Assembly (NCBI GenBank): GCA_031400185.1
Contig: JANNPN010000182.1
Location: forward strand, 1 to 64,000
Reading direction: 5' to 3'
DNA: 64,000 nt
Source of the DNA: UTPRO1 sp031400185
GTDB taxonomy: Bacteria; Desulfobacterota; Binatia; UTPRO1
Under the pieces are notes generated by a model. That model saw nothing but the letters and a program-made list of their open reading frames with translations, was not told where the DNA came from and did not search any database. The translations under genes were made by a program, and so were the position numbers. Positions 52,056 through 59,855 of the stretch are shown here, in pieces (within the stretch, counting starts at the first letter, position 1; the number at the start of each line of letters is the position of its first letter).

Positions 52056-52754
52056 TCACGGCTTCACGCCGAGCAGGTGCTCGGCGGCGACGATGTCCTC
52101 GGGGCGATCGACGTCGATGCATGGTCCCACGTCGAATCCGTAGAGGGGATGACCGCGGGCGAGCAGGGCCGCGAGGATCGCGCGAAAAGCCGTGAAACGT
52201 CGCGCCGGCGCGTCATCCGCGAGGCCATACACGAGGGGTTGCAGGAAGTAAACGCCGGCCGTCACGTGGCGTGCGCGCATCGCGTCGCCGAGCGATCGAA
52301 TGCGCTCCGCGGCGTCGACCTCGGCCCAGAGGGGCTTCTCGTCGTCGACCGTTTCCGTGACCCCGAGCACGCTCGTCCCCGGGGGAAGGTCGCACGCGCG
52401 CCGCACGAGCGCCGCGAGCGCGCCCGGGTTGCACACGGTGTCGACCGTTGTGAGTAAGAACGGCGCGTGCTCGAGGTGGGGCCTGAGCGCGAGGAAGCTC
52501 TCGGCCGAGCTGACCGTCGTACGCTGGACGACGTCGAGCGGGACGGGCCACGCCGTCGCGTGCAGATAGTTTCGCACGAGATCGGTCTCGGCGTTCACGA
52601 TGCACGCGATGCGCGTCGCCCCGGCGCCAGCGAGCGCGTCGATCGTGCGTGCGATGAGCGGCCGGCCGCCGATTTCGAGAAGCGGCTTCGGCGTGGTGAT
52701 CCCACGCGCCTGGAGGCGCTCGCCGAGCCCGGCGGCGATGATTCCCGCGATCAT
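52056..52754 (-). CDS. nucleotidyltransferase (MobA/GlmU-type NTP transferase fold)
   Basis: 232 residues beginning MIAGIIAAGLGERLQARG, with the nucleotide loop GLGERL, TPKPLLEIGGRPLI, and a metal aspartate in LTTVDTV. It activates a phosphorylated compound to its NDP form, probably CDP given the two CDP-alcohol phosphotransferases alongside. The start overlaps the HAD stop by 4 bp. The longer in-frame reading through the HAD gene is a shadow. Confidence 0.87.
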   Translation of the reverse strand: MIAGIIAAGLGERLQARGITTPKPLLEIGGRPLIARTIDALAGAGATRIACIVNAETDLVRNYLHATAWPVPLDVVQRTTVSSAESFLALRPHLEHAPFLLTTVDTVCNPGALAALVRRACDLPPGTSVLGVTETVDDEKPLWAEVDAAERIRSLGDAMRARHVTAGVYFLQPLVYGLADDAPARRFTAFRAILAALLARGHPLYGFDVGPCIDVDRPEDIVAAEHLLGVKP

Positions 52755-53464
52755 GCGAGCAGCGCCTCGAGATCGAGGAGCGACGCGAGCCGCCAGATGC
52801 CCGTGGGCTCCGCCGGCATGGTGACCTCGGGGCGTGCGAGCCAGGCGGTGCGCATCCCGATCGCGTGCGCCGGAACGACGTCGCGCTCCCATGAGTCGCC
52901 GACGTGGAGGATGACGTCGGCGGGAAGGGCGAGCCGAGCCGCTGCGAGCTCGTAGATCGCGGGATCGGGTTTGGTGATTCCGACCAGCGCCGAGTCGACG
53001 ACCACTGCGAACGGCGCGAGCTTCGCTTCGGCGAGAAGCGCCGGCATGTTGCCGTACGAGTTGGAGACGACGCCGAGACGGAACTCCCGACTCAGCCGTT
53101 GCAGCAGCAGCCGATTGCGATCCCACGCATCCCGCGTCTTGGCGACGAACGCGTCCGTGAGGCTGTTCGCGAGCCTGCGGTCGTCGCACGCGAGCCGCTG
53201 GAGCTGCAGCGCCACGTGCGTACGTACCATGCGGTCGAGACCGTACGTCCGGATCTCGGGCTCGCGGGCGAGTGCGGCGTCGGCGGAGTAAAACGCGTCC
53301 TTCAGCGCTGGATACGCCACGTCGGCACCGGCCTCCGCGTACAGGCGGACGAAGTGATCGAACCAGTGCTGGGCGTCGCCGTCGAGCGTGCCCCCGTAGT
53401 CGAGCAGTACCGCCGCGAGGCCGTCGCGCCTCCCGACTTCGCGAGACGTCGCCGCCGCGGTCAC
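52751..53464 (-). CDS. HAD-superfamily hydrolase-like protein
   Basis: 237 residues, GTG start. Motif I is LLDYGGTLDGD: the nucleophile Asp22 is kept, but the usual second Asp (+2) is Gly24, as in the HDHD3-like subgroup. Motif II VVSNSYGN, motif III GITKPDPAIY and motif IV HVGDSWERDVV are intact. It may be a phosphatase for a pathway intermediate or have shifted activity. It is the first gene of the six-gene operon; the divergent gene starts only 19 nt away. Confidence 0.82.
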   Translation of the reverse strand: MTAAATSREVGRRDGLAAVLLDYGGTLDGDAQHWFDHFVRLYAEAGADVAYPALKDAFYSADAALAREPEIRTYGLDRMVRTHVALQLQRLACDDRRLANSLTDAFVAKTRDAWDRNRLLLQRLSREFRLGVVSNSYGNMPALLAEAKLAPFAVVVDSALVGITKPDPAIYELAAARLALPADVILHVGDSWERDVVPAHAIGMRTAWLARPEVTMPAEPTGIWRLASLLDLEALLA

Positions 53465-53483
53465 GCGGCAGAGCTACCAGGCG

Positions 53484-54794
53484 ATGCGTGGCCCTTCAAT
53501 TGACGCGCGTAGGCTCGAGCGCTACGTGACCGCGGACGTGAGGGCGGTGGAGATTCCGGCGGTCGCAGTCGCCGAACGGGCGACGGGCGCGTCGGAAGCA
53601 CGCGCGGTGGTCTTCGTGCCGAGCCCGCGTGTCTGGCATCGTCAGGGAACGCCGGGCGGGCTGTCGTTGCTCGAGCGCCAGCTGAAACAGCTCCGCACGC
53701 TCGGCGCGAGTCCGGCGTTGCTCCTGGTGCCTGCGGATCAGCCCGAGCCCATTCTGTCAAACGGCCTCGGTCCGGTCGCGATTGCCCGCGTGCCGCGCGC
53801 CACGAGCGATCTGGGGGCGGCGCTCGCGGCAGCACCGGCGTTGCCACACGCGAGCCTCGCGCTCAGCGCCGATCGCCTGGTCGACCTCCGTGTGCTGCGG
53901 GCGCTCGCCGACGCCGGCGACACGACGTTCGCGACGGTCGACGGCGTCCGTCCCGAGCCCGTCGGCTGGGTGCAGGCGGCCGACGTCGCCCGTCATGGCG
54001 CCGCCGTCACTGCACGTGCGCGACGCCTGCCGCTCGCGTCGCTCGACCCGTACAGCGCCGAGCTCCGCGGTACGGCGATGCCGTACGTGATCGCGAGCGG
54101 GACGACGGCGGAGCGTCGCCGCGCCTGGGACGTGCTGATCGACCATGTGCAGAAACGGTCGCTCGACCTTCCGGGGCAGTACTTCGACACTCCGTTCGAG
54201 AATTTCCTCGTCCGCCGTCTCGCGCCGACCGACGTGACGCCGAACCAGATCACGCTGCTCACGCTGGTCGTGGCGTGCGTGGTCGCCGGTTTTTTTCTGC
54301 ACGGCTGGCTCCGGGTCGGGATCCTGCTGGCGCTCGTCGTCGGGGTCCTCGATGGGGTCGACGGCAAGCTCGCGCGTCTGAAGCTCGCCACCTCGAAGCT
54401 CGGCGAGCTCGAGCACGTCGGCGACTTCTTCTACGAGAGCTCCTGGTACCTGACGTTGGCCTCGTATCTCGCGAGCGCAACCGCGCGCGTCGGGCTCTGG
54501 TACGCGGGGCTCGTGCTCGTCGCCTGCGACCTGGCGGACAGCCTGCTCTATTTCGCCGCGCAGCGCCGCACCGGGAAGATGCTCGACGAGCTCACGCCGT
54601 TCGACCGGCGATTCCGCGCGATCGCGGGGCGCCGGAACATCTACGTCGTGATCTTCGTCGTCGGGTTTTTCACCGGGCACGCGACGACGGCGTTTCTCTG
54701 CGTGGTTGCGTGGGCGATCTGTACGGTCGCCGTGCACGCGTCACGGGTCGCGTGGCTGCTCGCCACCGAACCGCGCCCGCTTCGGGCCGAATGA
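53484..54794 (+). CDS. CDP-alcohol phosphotransferase-like protein with altered active-site motif
   Basis: 436 residues (later GTG codons near 53527 are possible starts). Residues 1-230 look like a degenerate nucleotidyltransferase domain (GGLSLLERQLKQLRTLGAS). The membrane half follows TPNQITLLTL and has D290-x2-D293-G-x2-A297-R298-x8-G307, but the last two aspartates are not in place: position 311 is His and 315 Phe, while Glu310 and Asp314 sit one residue earlier. This looks like a sub-family with a shifted second half-motif. It overlaps the next gene, on the other strand, by 54 bp at the 3' end. Confidence 0.78.
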   Translation: MRGPSIDARRLERYVTADVRAVEIPAVAVAERATGASEARAVVFVPSPRVWHRQGTPGGLSLLERQLKQLRTLGASPALLLVPADQPEPILSNGLGPVAIARVPRATSDLGAALAAAPALPHASLALSADRLVDLRVLRALADAGDTTFATVDGVRPEPVGWVQAADVARHGAAVTARARRLPLASLDPYSAELRGTAMPYVIASGTTAERRRAWDVLIDHVQKRSLDLPGQYFDTPFENFLVRRLAPTDVTPNQITLLTLVVACVVAGFFLHGWLRVGILLALVVGVLDGVDGKLARLKLATSKLGELEHVGDFFYESSWYLTLASYLASATARVGLWYAGLVLVACDLADSLLYFAAQRRTGKMLDELTPFDRRFRAIAGRRNIYVVIFVVGFFTGHATTAFLCVVAWAICTVAVHASRVAWLLATEPRPLRAE

Positions 54795-55763
54795 CAGCGC
54801 GGCGAACGCCGCAAGGCCGATCGCCGCGCCGGCGAGCTGGTTCAGGCGCAGGATGACGGCGACCGCGAGTCCGGTCGCGGCGTCGAAACCGAACGTCGTG
54901 AACACGAGGACGCGGCCGGCCTCCTGCACGCCGATCCGTCCCGGCACGAGGAACGCCGCCGAATCGAGCACGAGCGCAAACGCCTCGATCGCGAGGCACG
55001 TCGCGAACGGCGTCGGCATGCCGAGTGCCCACAAGATGAATGCGAGCTGGACGAGGCTCACGAGCTGGCCGCCGGCGTGCCACGCCACCGAGCCGACGAA
55101 CGCCCGCGGACGCTCGCGATAGAACGCCGACAGGTGCGCGTCGAGGGCGGCACTCCCGGCGTGAAGACGGTCGGCGAGGGCGCGCGCGACGCCGAGGCGG
55201 CGAACGGCGTTGGCTGCGAGCCCGAAGATGCCGCGCTGCTGCAGCTGCACGAACCCGAAGACGCCGCCGACCGTCGCTGCGAACGCCACGACGATCGCAA
55301 TCGCGAGATCGGGCGTGTCCCGCGTCCGTCCGAGCACCGCGGAGAGCCCGAGCAGCACGAGGGTTGCTTGGCCGAGGGCGTAGCTCATGCGGGCGGCGAC
55401 GAGCGAGGCGGCGGTGACGGCGGTCGGGAGGCGCGGGCGTAGCAGCATGGTCTTCACGACCTCGCCCCCGACAGTCGCGGTCGGTGTCAGCTGGTTGATC
55501 GCGACGCCCGCCTGGCGGACCCAGAACAGCAGCGTGAACGGGACCGCGGCGTCGGGCGGCAAGGTCCGGCGCCACGCGATCGTGTTGCAGAAGTCGATCA
55601 CGAGCTCGAGCACGATGACCCCGACGATCGCCCAGCCGAAGCCGTGGAGATCGTCCAGTAGGCGGCGCGCGCCGACGTGATGCACGAGGAGACCGAGCAG
55701 CACGAGGCCCGCGACGAGCAATGCCGCCTGGACGGTGCGCGCGGTGCGCAACGCTCCGGTCAC
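54741..55763 (-). CDS. AglD/LPG-synthase-type integral membrane protein (UPF0104)
   Basis: 340 residues from GTG 55763, which overlaps the purN stop (GTGA); longer readings extend into purN. About eight transmembrane helices with the family motif NQLTPTATVGGEVVKTMLL and a C-terminal FLVPGRIGVQEAG. Members include lysyl-phosphatidylglycerol flippases and glycosyltransferase-linked membrane proteins. Next to the phosphotransferases it could move the modified lipid across the membrane; that role is inferred. Confidence 0.85.
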   Translation of the reverse strand: MTGALRTARTVQAALLVAGLVLLGLLVHHVGARRLLDDLHGFGWAIVGVIVLELVIDFCNTIAWRRTLPPDAAVPFTLLFWVRQAGVAINQLTPTATVGGEVVKTMLLRPRLPTAVTAASLVAARMSYALGQATLVLLGLSAVLGRTRDTPDLAIAIVVAFAATVGGVFGFVQLQQRGIFGLAANAVRRLGVARALADRLHAGSAALDAHLSAFYRERPRAFVGSVAWHAGGQLVSLVQLAFILWALGMPTPFATCLAIEAFALVLDSAAFLVPGRIGVQEAGRVLVFTTFGFDAATGLAVAVILRLNQLAGAAIGLAAFAALSFGPKRARFGGEQPRDP

Positions 55764-56425
55764 GCCGTCGGCGGCTCGGGATTTGCGAGTGCCGCGTCGC
55801 GCGCGGATGTGGCACCGGCGATCTCGACGCGCCGCCCGTCGATGCGCACGCGGCCTTCGGCGATCAGCTGGATCGCGTACGGAAAGAGGCGGTGCTCCTG
55901 GCACTGGACGCGGGCGTGCAGCGTTTGCTCGGTGTCGTCCGGGAGGATCGGGACGGCGGCCTGTGCGAGGATCGGGCCGTGATCGGTCTCCTCGTCGACG
56001 AAGTGCACCGTTACCCCGGTGATGCGTGCGCCATGCGCCAGCGCTTGCCGTTCGGCGTGCAGCCCGGGAAACGCCGGGAGCAGCGCGGGGTGGACGTTCA
56101 GCACGCGCTGCGGAAAGGCCGCAAGCAGCACCGGCGTGACGAGGCGCATGAACCCCGCCAGGACCACGAGCTCCACCTGATGGGTACGCAGGACCTCGAC
56201 GAGTCGTGCGTCGTACGCTTCGCGCGACGGCGCATCGCGGTGGGGAAGTGAGATTGTGGTGAGGTCGTGGCGCCGTGCACGCTCGATCCCGAGCGCATCG
56301 GGGACGTTGCTCACGACGACCGCGATCCGGGCGTCGAGCCGGCGCGCGCCGATGGCATCGATCAGGGCTTGCAGATTGGTGCCGCTGCCCGAAAGCAGGA
56401 CGCCGAGCGCGAGCGGCTCAGGCAT
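55760..56425 (-). CDS. purN: phosphoribosylglycinamide formyltransferase
   Basis: 221 residues from MPEPLALGVLLSGSGTNLQA. Phosphate loop SGSGTNLQ, the catalytic region RVLNVHPALLPAFPG with His, and the Asp in VDEETDHGPI are present. It formylates GAR with 10-formyl-THF in purine synthesis. It overlaps purM by 8 bp, a standard pairing. Confidence 0.95.
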   Translation of the reverse strand: MPEPLALGVLLSGSGTNLQALIDAIGARRLDARIAVVVSNVPDALGIERARRHDLTTISLPHRDAPSREAYDARLVEVLRTHQVELVVLAGFMRLVTPVLLAAFPQRVLNVHPALLPAFPGLHAERQALAHGARITGVTVHFVDEETDHGPILAQAAVPILPDDTEQTLHARVQCQEHRLFPYAIQLIAEGRVRIDGRRVEIAGATSARDAALANPEPPTA

Positions 56426-57476
56426 CGCCCTCGAACGCGAGCCCGCGCGTGCCCCGCACGATCGTTCCGATGCGATACGCGCCGGCGCGGCGAGTCCGCA
56501 GGAAGGCGAGCGCGCGGTCGGCGTGCGCGGCCGCCACGACGAGGACGTACCCGATTCCATTGTTGAAGGTGCGATCCATCTCGTCGCGAGACACGCGCCC
56601 GTGGCGGGCGATCAGGCCGAAGATCGGCGGCACGCGCCACGCGCCGCGCCGTACCACCGCGCGACAGCGCGCGGGCAGCACGCGGGGCAAGTTCCCGGGC
56701 AGGCCGCCGCCGGTGATGTGAGCCATGGCGTGGACCGCGCCCGCGGGAAGGCGACGGAGGAGCTCGCGCACGAGCGGGACGTAGATGCGGGTCGGGCGGA
56801 GCAGCTCGTTGCCGAGGGCGGTACGCAGCCCGGGCGCTGGACGATCGAGCGGCAACTTGGCGCGCTCGAGCAGCACGCGCCGCGCGAGCGCGAACCCGTT
56901 GCTGTGGAGGCCGCTCGACGCGAGGCCGATCAGCACGTCGCCGGGGCGCACCGCGCGCCCGTCGATGAGCCGCCTTCGCTCGACGACGCCGACGGCGAAT
57001 CCGGCGAGGTCGTACTCGCCGTCCGGATAGAACGACGGCATCTCTGCGGTCTCGCCGCCAACGAGGCTGCAGCCTGCGAGCTTGCAGCCACGTGCGATGC
57101 CGCGGACCAAGTCCGTCCCGCGGCGGACGTCGAGGCGCCCCGTTGCGAAGTAGTCGAGGAAGAGGAACGGCTCGGCCCCGATCGTCAGCAGGTCGTTCAC
57201 GCTCATGGCGACGAGGTCGATGCCGACGGTGTCGTGGCGGTCCAGCGCGAAGGCGATGCGGAGCTTCGTGCCGACGCCGTCGGTCGACGTGACCAGCAAC
57301 GGTTCGCGGTATCCGCGCGGCAGCCGCGCGAGCGCGGCGAATCCGCCGACCCCGGCGACGATCTCCGGCCGGCGCGTCGAGCGCGCGAGCTTGCCGATGT
57401 GCTTCACGAGACGATCGCCGGCGTCGATGTCGACGCCGGCGGCGGCATAGGTCAACGCGCGAGCGACGTTCGGCAT
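56418..57476 (-). CDS. purM: phosphoribosylformylglycinamidine cyclo-ligase (AIR synthetase)
   Basis: 352 residues from MPNVARALTYAAAGVDIDAG. Signatures: STDGVGTKLRIAF, DLVAMSVNDLLTIGAEPLF-like DYFATGRLDV, GGETAEMPSFY, and HITGGGLPGNLPRVL. It closes the imidazole ring in purine synthesis. The in-frame extension upstream overlaps the methyltransferase and is rejected. Confidence 0.95.
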   Translation of the reverse strand: MPNVARALTYAAAGVDIDAGDRLVKHIGKLARSTRRPEIVAGVGGFAALARLPRGYREPLLVTSTDGVGTKLRIAFALDRHDTVGIDLVAMSVNDLLTIGAEPFLFLDYFATGRLDVRRGTDLVRGIARGCKLAGCSLVGGETAEMPSFYPDGEYDLAGFAVGVVERRRLIDGRAVRPGDVLIGLASSGLHSNGFALARRVLLERAKLPLDRPAPGLRTALGNELLRPTRIYVPLVRELLRRLPAGAVHAMAHITGGGLPGNLPRVLPARCRAVVRRGAWRVPPIFGLIARHGRVSRDEMDRTFNNGIGYVLVVAAAHADRALAFLRTRRAGAYRIGTIVRGTRGLAFEGDA

Positions 57477-57508
57477 GGCGCGGATAGCATCGGAAAGATC
57501 CCGACGTG

Positions 57509-58114
57509 TCAATGCGCCGTGCAGGTCGGTCGCGCCGCGAGAACGCCCGACCGGATCGCCGTCTTGCCGTGATACGTGCTGCGGATGTCGGCGCGCAGGA
57601 GCACGCGCCACCCGGCACACAGGGCGTCGAGCTCGCCGGGCGCCAGCAGAAACTCCGGTCGGCGCGCGAGCGCCGCGTGTGGGTCGTTGTCGCGGCGCTG
57701 CGTCTCGTAGAGCAGCGCACCGCCGGGTGCCACCGCCGCGCGGAGCGCGGGGAAGAGCGCACGCTCGAGGAAGTCGACGACGACGACGACGAGCCCGTAG
57801 CGCCCGACCGGCAATGGCCATGACGTCACATCGGCAGCGACGCAGTGAACCGGGAGGTGGCGCGCGGACGCCTCTCGTCGAAGTGTCGAGAGGGCCGGGC
57901 GGGCGAAGTCGACGGCGTCGACGGCGAAACCATGGGCGGCGAGCAGCAGCGCATGCCGGCCGCGGCCGCACGCGAGGTCGAGCGCACGGCGGGGCGCGGC
58001 CCAGGGTAGCCCGGCGAGGGCATCCAGCGCGCGCATCACGAACGGCGAGGGCGCGTTGATCGTGTCATCCGCCGCGTGCCGCCGCTCCCACGTATGCCGA
58101 CGATCGTCCGTCAC
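57509..58114 (-). CDS. class I SAM-dependent methyltransferase (TehB-like)
   Basis: 201 residues. SAM motif I ALDLACGRGRHALLLAAHG, acidic motif VDAVDFARPAL, and motif post-I DVTSWPLPVGRYGLV. It resembles TehB-type small methyltransferases. Substrate unknown. It lies 32 nt upstream of purM on the same strand and may share its transcript. Confidence 0.85.
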   Translation of the reverse strand: MTDDRRHTWERRHAADDTINAPSPFVMRALDALAGLPWAAPRRALDLACGRGRHALLLAAHGFAVDAVDFARPALSTLRREASARHLPVHCVAADVTSWPLPVGRYGLVVVVVDFLERALFPALRAAVAPGGALLYETQRRDNDPHAALARRPEFLLAPGELDALCAGWRVLLRADIRSTYHGKTAIRSGVLAARPTCTAH

Positions 58115-58172
58115 TGGCGGGAGCCATAGCGCGCACTGGGCTGGGCTGCGACCGACGCCCTGCGGGCCGGGC

Positions 58173-58241
58173 TCACAGCACGCGGGCGATGGTCACGACG
58201 TCGACGGCCGCGGTCCCAGCGTCGGACAGCGCGCGCGCGCG
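58173..58241 (-). other. comF: out-of-frame ComF C-terminal continuation
   Basis: Reading the minus strand in the alternate frame from the (GC)6 tract restores the expected ComF end (ALSDAGTAAVDVVTIARVL) up to the TGA at 58173. One GC dinucleotide fewer would join the two frames. See the comF entry. Confidence 0.75.
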
Positions 58242-58894
58242 ACCTCGCGTACTGTCGCGCCGGAAGTCCACACGTCGTCGACCACGAGCGCCGTGCGTCC
58301 GGCGACCGTCGCCCGGTCCACCACGGCGAATGCCGCCTCCACGTTGCGGGCGCGTTCGGCGGAGCCGAGCCCGACTTGTGATGGCGTATCGCGACGTCGC
58401 ACCACGGCCGTCAGCAGGGCACGGCTGCCGAGCGCGCGTGCCAGATGGCGCGCGACGAGCGCGCTCTGGTTGAAGCCGCGCGCGCGGAGTCGCCGCGGGT
58501 GGAGCGGTACGGGTACGACGACGTCGACACGAGGGTCCGGAACGCGCGGAACGAGCGCGGCGGCGAAGCGCCGTCCCAATCGGCGGGCGCCGCCGTACTT
58601 GAGCCGTGCGATGGCGACCGCGACCGGGTCCGCGCCCGTGTCGCGATCGTAGGCAGCGAATGCGCGCGCCATCCGGATCGGCGCGGCGGCCGCCCCGCAC
58701 GCCGCGCAACGCTCCAGCCGCGGTGTGGGCATTCCGCACGCCACGCACTCAGGTGGTCCCAGCCGGTGGGCCGACGCATCGCATGGTCGACAGAACAACG
58801 CCTTCGGGTCGATCGAGGATTCACATGCAGCGCAGCGCTCGGGGCACACGAGGTCGGCGGCGAGACCGACGATCGGCAGGTCATCGATGGCCAT
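58193..58894 (-). CDS. comF: ComF family phosphoribosyltransferase, C-terminus frameshifted
   Basis: 233 residues from MAIDDLPIVGLAADLVC; GGAGG lies 5 nt upstream. The N-terminal zinc fingers (CAAC, CRPC, CVAC, CAAC) and the PRPP loop ALVVDDVWTSGATV are intact. After VREVARAR the reading frame gives an atypical tail to a stop at 58193, while the -1 alternative frame gives the family ending ALSDAGTAAVDVVTIARVL. The frame change lies in a (GC)6 tract at 58229-58241. The relatives assist DNA uptake. Function could survive because only the last strand is altered. Confidence 0.82.
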   Translation of the reverse strand: MAIDDLPIVGLAADLVCPERCAACESSIDPKALFCRPCDASAHRLGPPECVACGMPTPRLERCAACGAAAAPIRMARAFAAYDRDTGADPVAVAIARLKYGGARRLGRRFAAALVPRVPDPRVDVVVPVPLHPRRLRARGFNQSALVARHLARALGSRALLTAVVRRRDTPSQVGLGSAERARNVEAAFAVVDRATVAGRTALVVDDVWTSGATVREVARARCPTLGPRPSTS

Positions 58895-59050
58895 GCGACC
58901 TCCGTCGCAGGGGGGCTGGGGGGTTGCACGGGAAGGTATCGAGGCGCCAGTGTCATGCGCAAATGCGCGCTCGGGCGGATGGCTACGTGAACCTCCGCGA
59001 TGGCATGGCGGCCGACATGACGAATCACCGGCCGCTGTCGAGATGCCGAC

Positions 59051-59080
59051 TGGACACCGCGTGAACGGCGCCGCTACACT
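59051..59080 (+). promoter_or_regulatory. sigma70-like promoter
   Basis: TGGACA (59051-59056) and TACACT (59075-59080) with an 18-nt spacer, five and four matches of six to consensus. It would drive the small membrane protein and the YqeY-like gene; the start site would fall in the palindrome just downstream. Confidence 0.45.
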
Positions 59081-59083
59081 CAT

Positions 59084-59099
59084 GAAAGCGTTCGCTTTC
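59084..59099. promoter_or_regulatory. palindrome GAAAGCG-TT-CGCTTTC at the predicted transcription start
   Basis: Perfect 7-bp arms with a 2-nt centre. It sits 4 nt after the predicted -10 box and 23 nt before the ATG at 59122, the position of a repressor operator or of a 5' RNA hairpin. No regulator can be assigned. Confidence 0.4.
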
Positions 59100-59121
59100 G
59101 GAGGGGCCGAAAGGGCACGTC

Positions 59122-59286
59122 ATGCGACGATTTGTGGCAGGCCTCCTGCTCGGGTTGGCTTCTATGTATTGGTATGCGTATCAGAAGGAAGCGTTCGTCC
59201 AGGCGGCGAACGATTGGTTCGCGGAAGCGTCCTCCGATCCCAACGCCAAGGCAAAGATCGATAAGATGACGTCACGTAAACGCTGA
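59122..59286 (+). CDS. 54-aa single-pass membrane protein
   Basis: The frame reads MRRFVAGLLLGLASMYWYAY, then a charged soluble tail with ANDWFAEASSDPNAKAKID. One N-terminal hydrophobic helix (about residues 3-19) suggests inner-membrane anchoring with the tail inside. AAAGGG lies about 8 nt before the ATG, and a promoter-like sequence is upstream. Codon use matches the genome. No family recognised; it is close to YqeY and greA. Confidence 0.6.
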   Translation: MRRFVAGLLLGLASMYWYAYQKEAFVQAANDWFAEASSDPNAKAKIDKMTSRKR

Positions 59287-59308
59287 GAGTTGATAGTGCG
59301 AGACCGAC

Positions 59309-59758
59309 GTGGGTGAGCAGCCGCTCTCCGAAGCGCGACTCCGTGAGCAACTGCAGGGCGCGATGAAGGGGCGCGACATGCCGACGGTCTACGTCCTGCG
59401 CGGCGTCCTCGCTGCCGTCGCCAACGGCCGCATCGACGCCGGCGGGGGCGAGCTTCCCGCCGGCGAGATCATGGCCATCGTGCAGCGCGAGGCGAAAAAG
59501 CGGGAAGAGGCCGAAGAGTTTGCCCGCCGCGCCAACCGTGAGGATCTGGTCGCGCAGAACGCCGCCGAGCGTGCGATCCTTGCACGTTACCTTCCGACCA
59601 TGCTCGACGACGAGGCGCTCACGACGGCCATCAAGGGCTGGATGGCCGAGGGCGTCACGGCGATGGGGTCACTCATGGCCCGTCTGAAGGAGCGACACCC
59701 CGGCCAGTACGACGGTAAGCGTGCGAGTGAGATCGTACGCGGTCTCCTCGCCGGCTGA
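59309..59758 (+). CDS. GatB/YqeY domain protein
   Basis: 149 residues, GTG start. The YqeY pattern is clear: LREQLQGAMKGRDMPTVYVL, IVQREAKKREEAEEFARRA, ILARYLPTMLDD and a closing MGSLMARLKERHPGQYDGKRASEIV. The fold is that of the GatB tail domain, which binds tRNA; the free-standing protein may have a tRNA-linked role that is not settled. It lies 22 nt after the small membrane protein. Confidence 0.93.
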   Translation: MGEQPLSEARLREQLQGAMKGRDMPTVYVLRGVLAAVANGRIDAGGGELPAGEIMAIVQREAKKREEAEEFARRANREDLVAQNAAERAILARYLPTMLDDEALTTAIKGWMAEGVTAMGSLMARLKERHPGQYDGKRASEIVRGLLAG

Positions 59759-59855
59759 CGCGTCACCGCAGCGTCGTCTCCCGTCCCAAAACGGCGTCGC
59801 GCGTTTTGACTTGGCGGAAGGGATGCGGCTAGCATCGTCGCCCGCGGAGGAAGGC

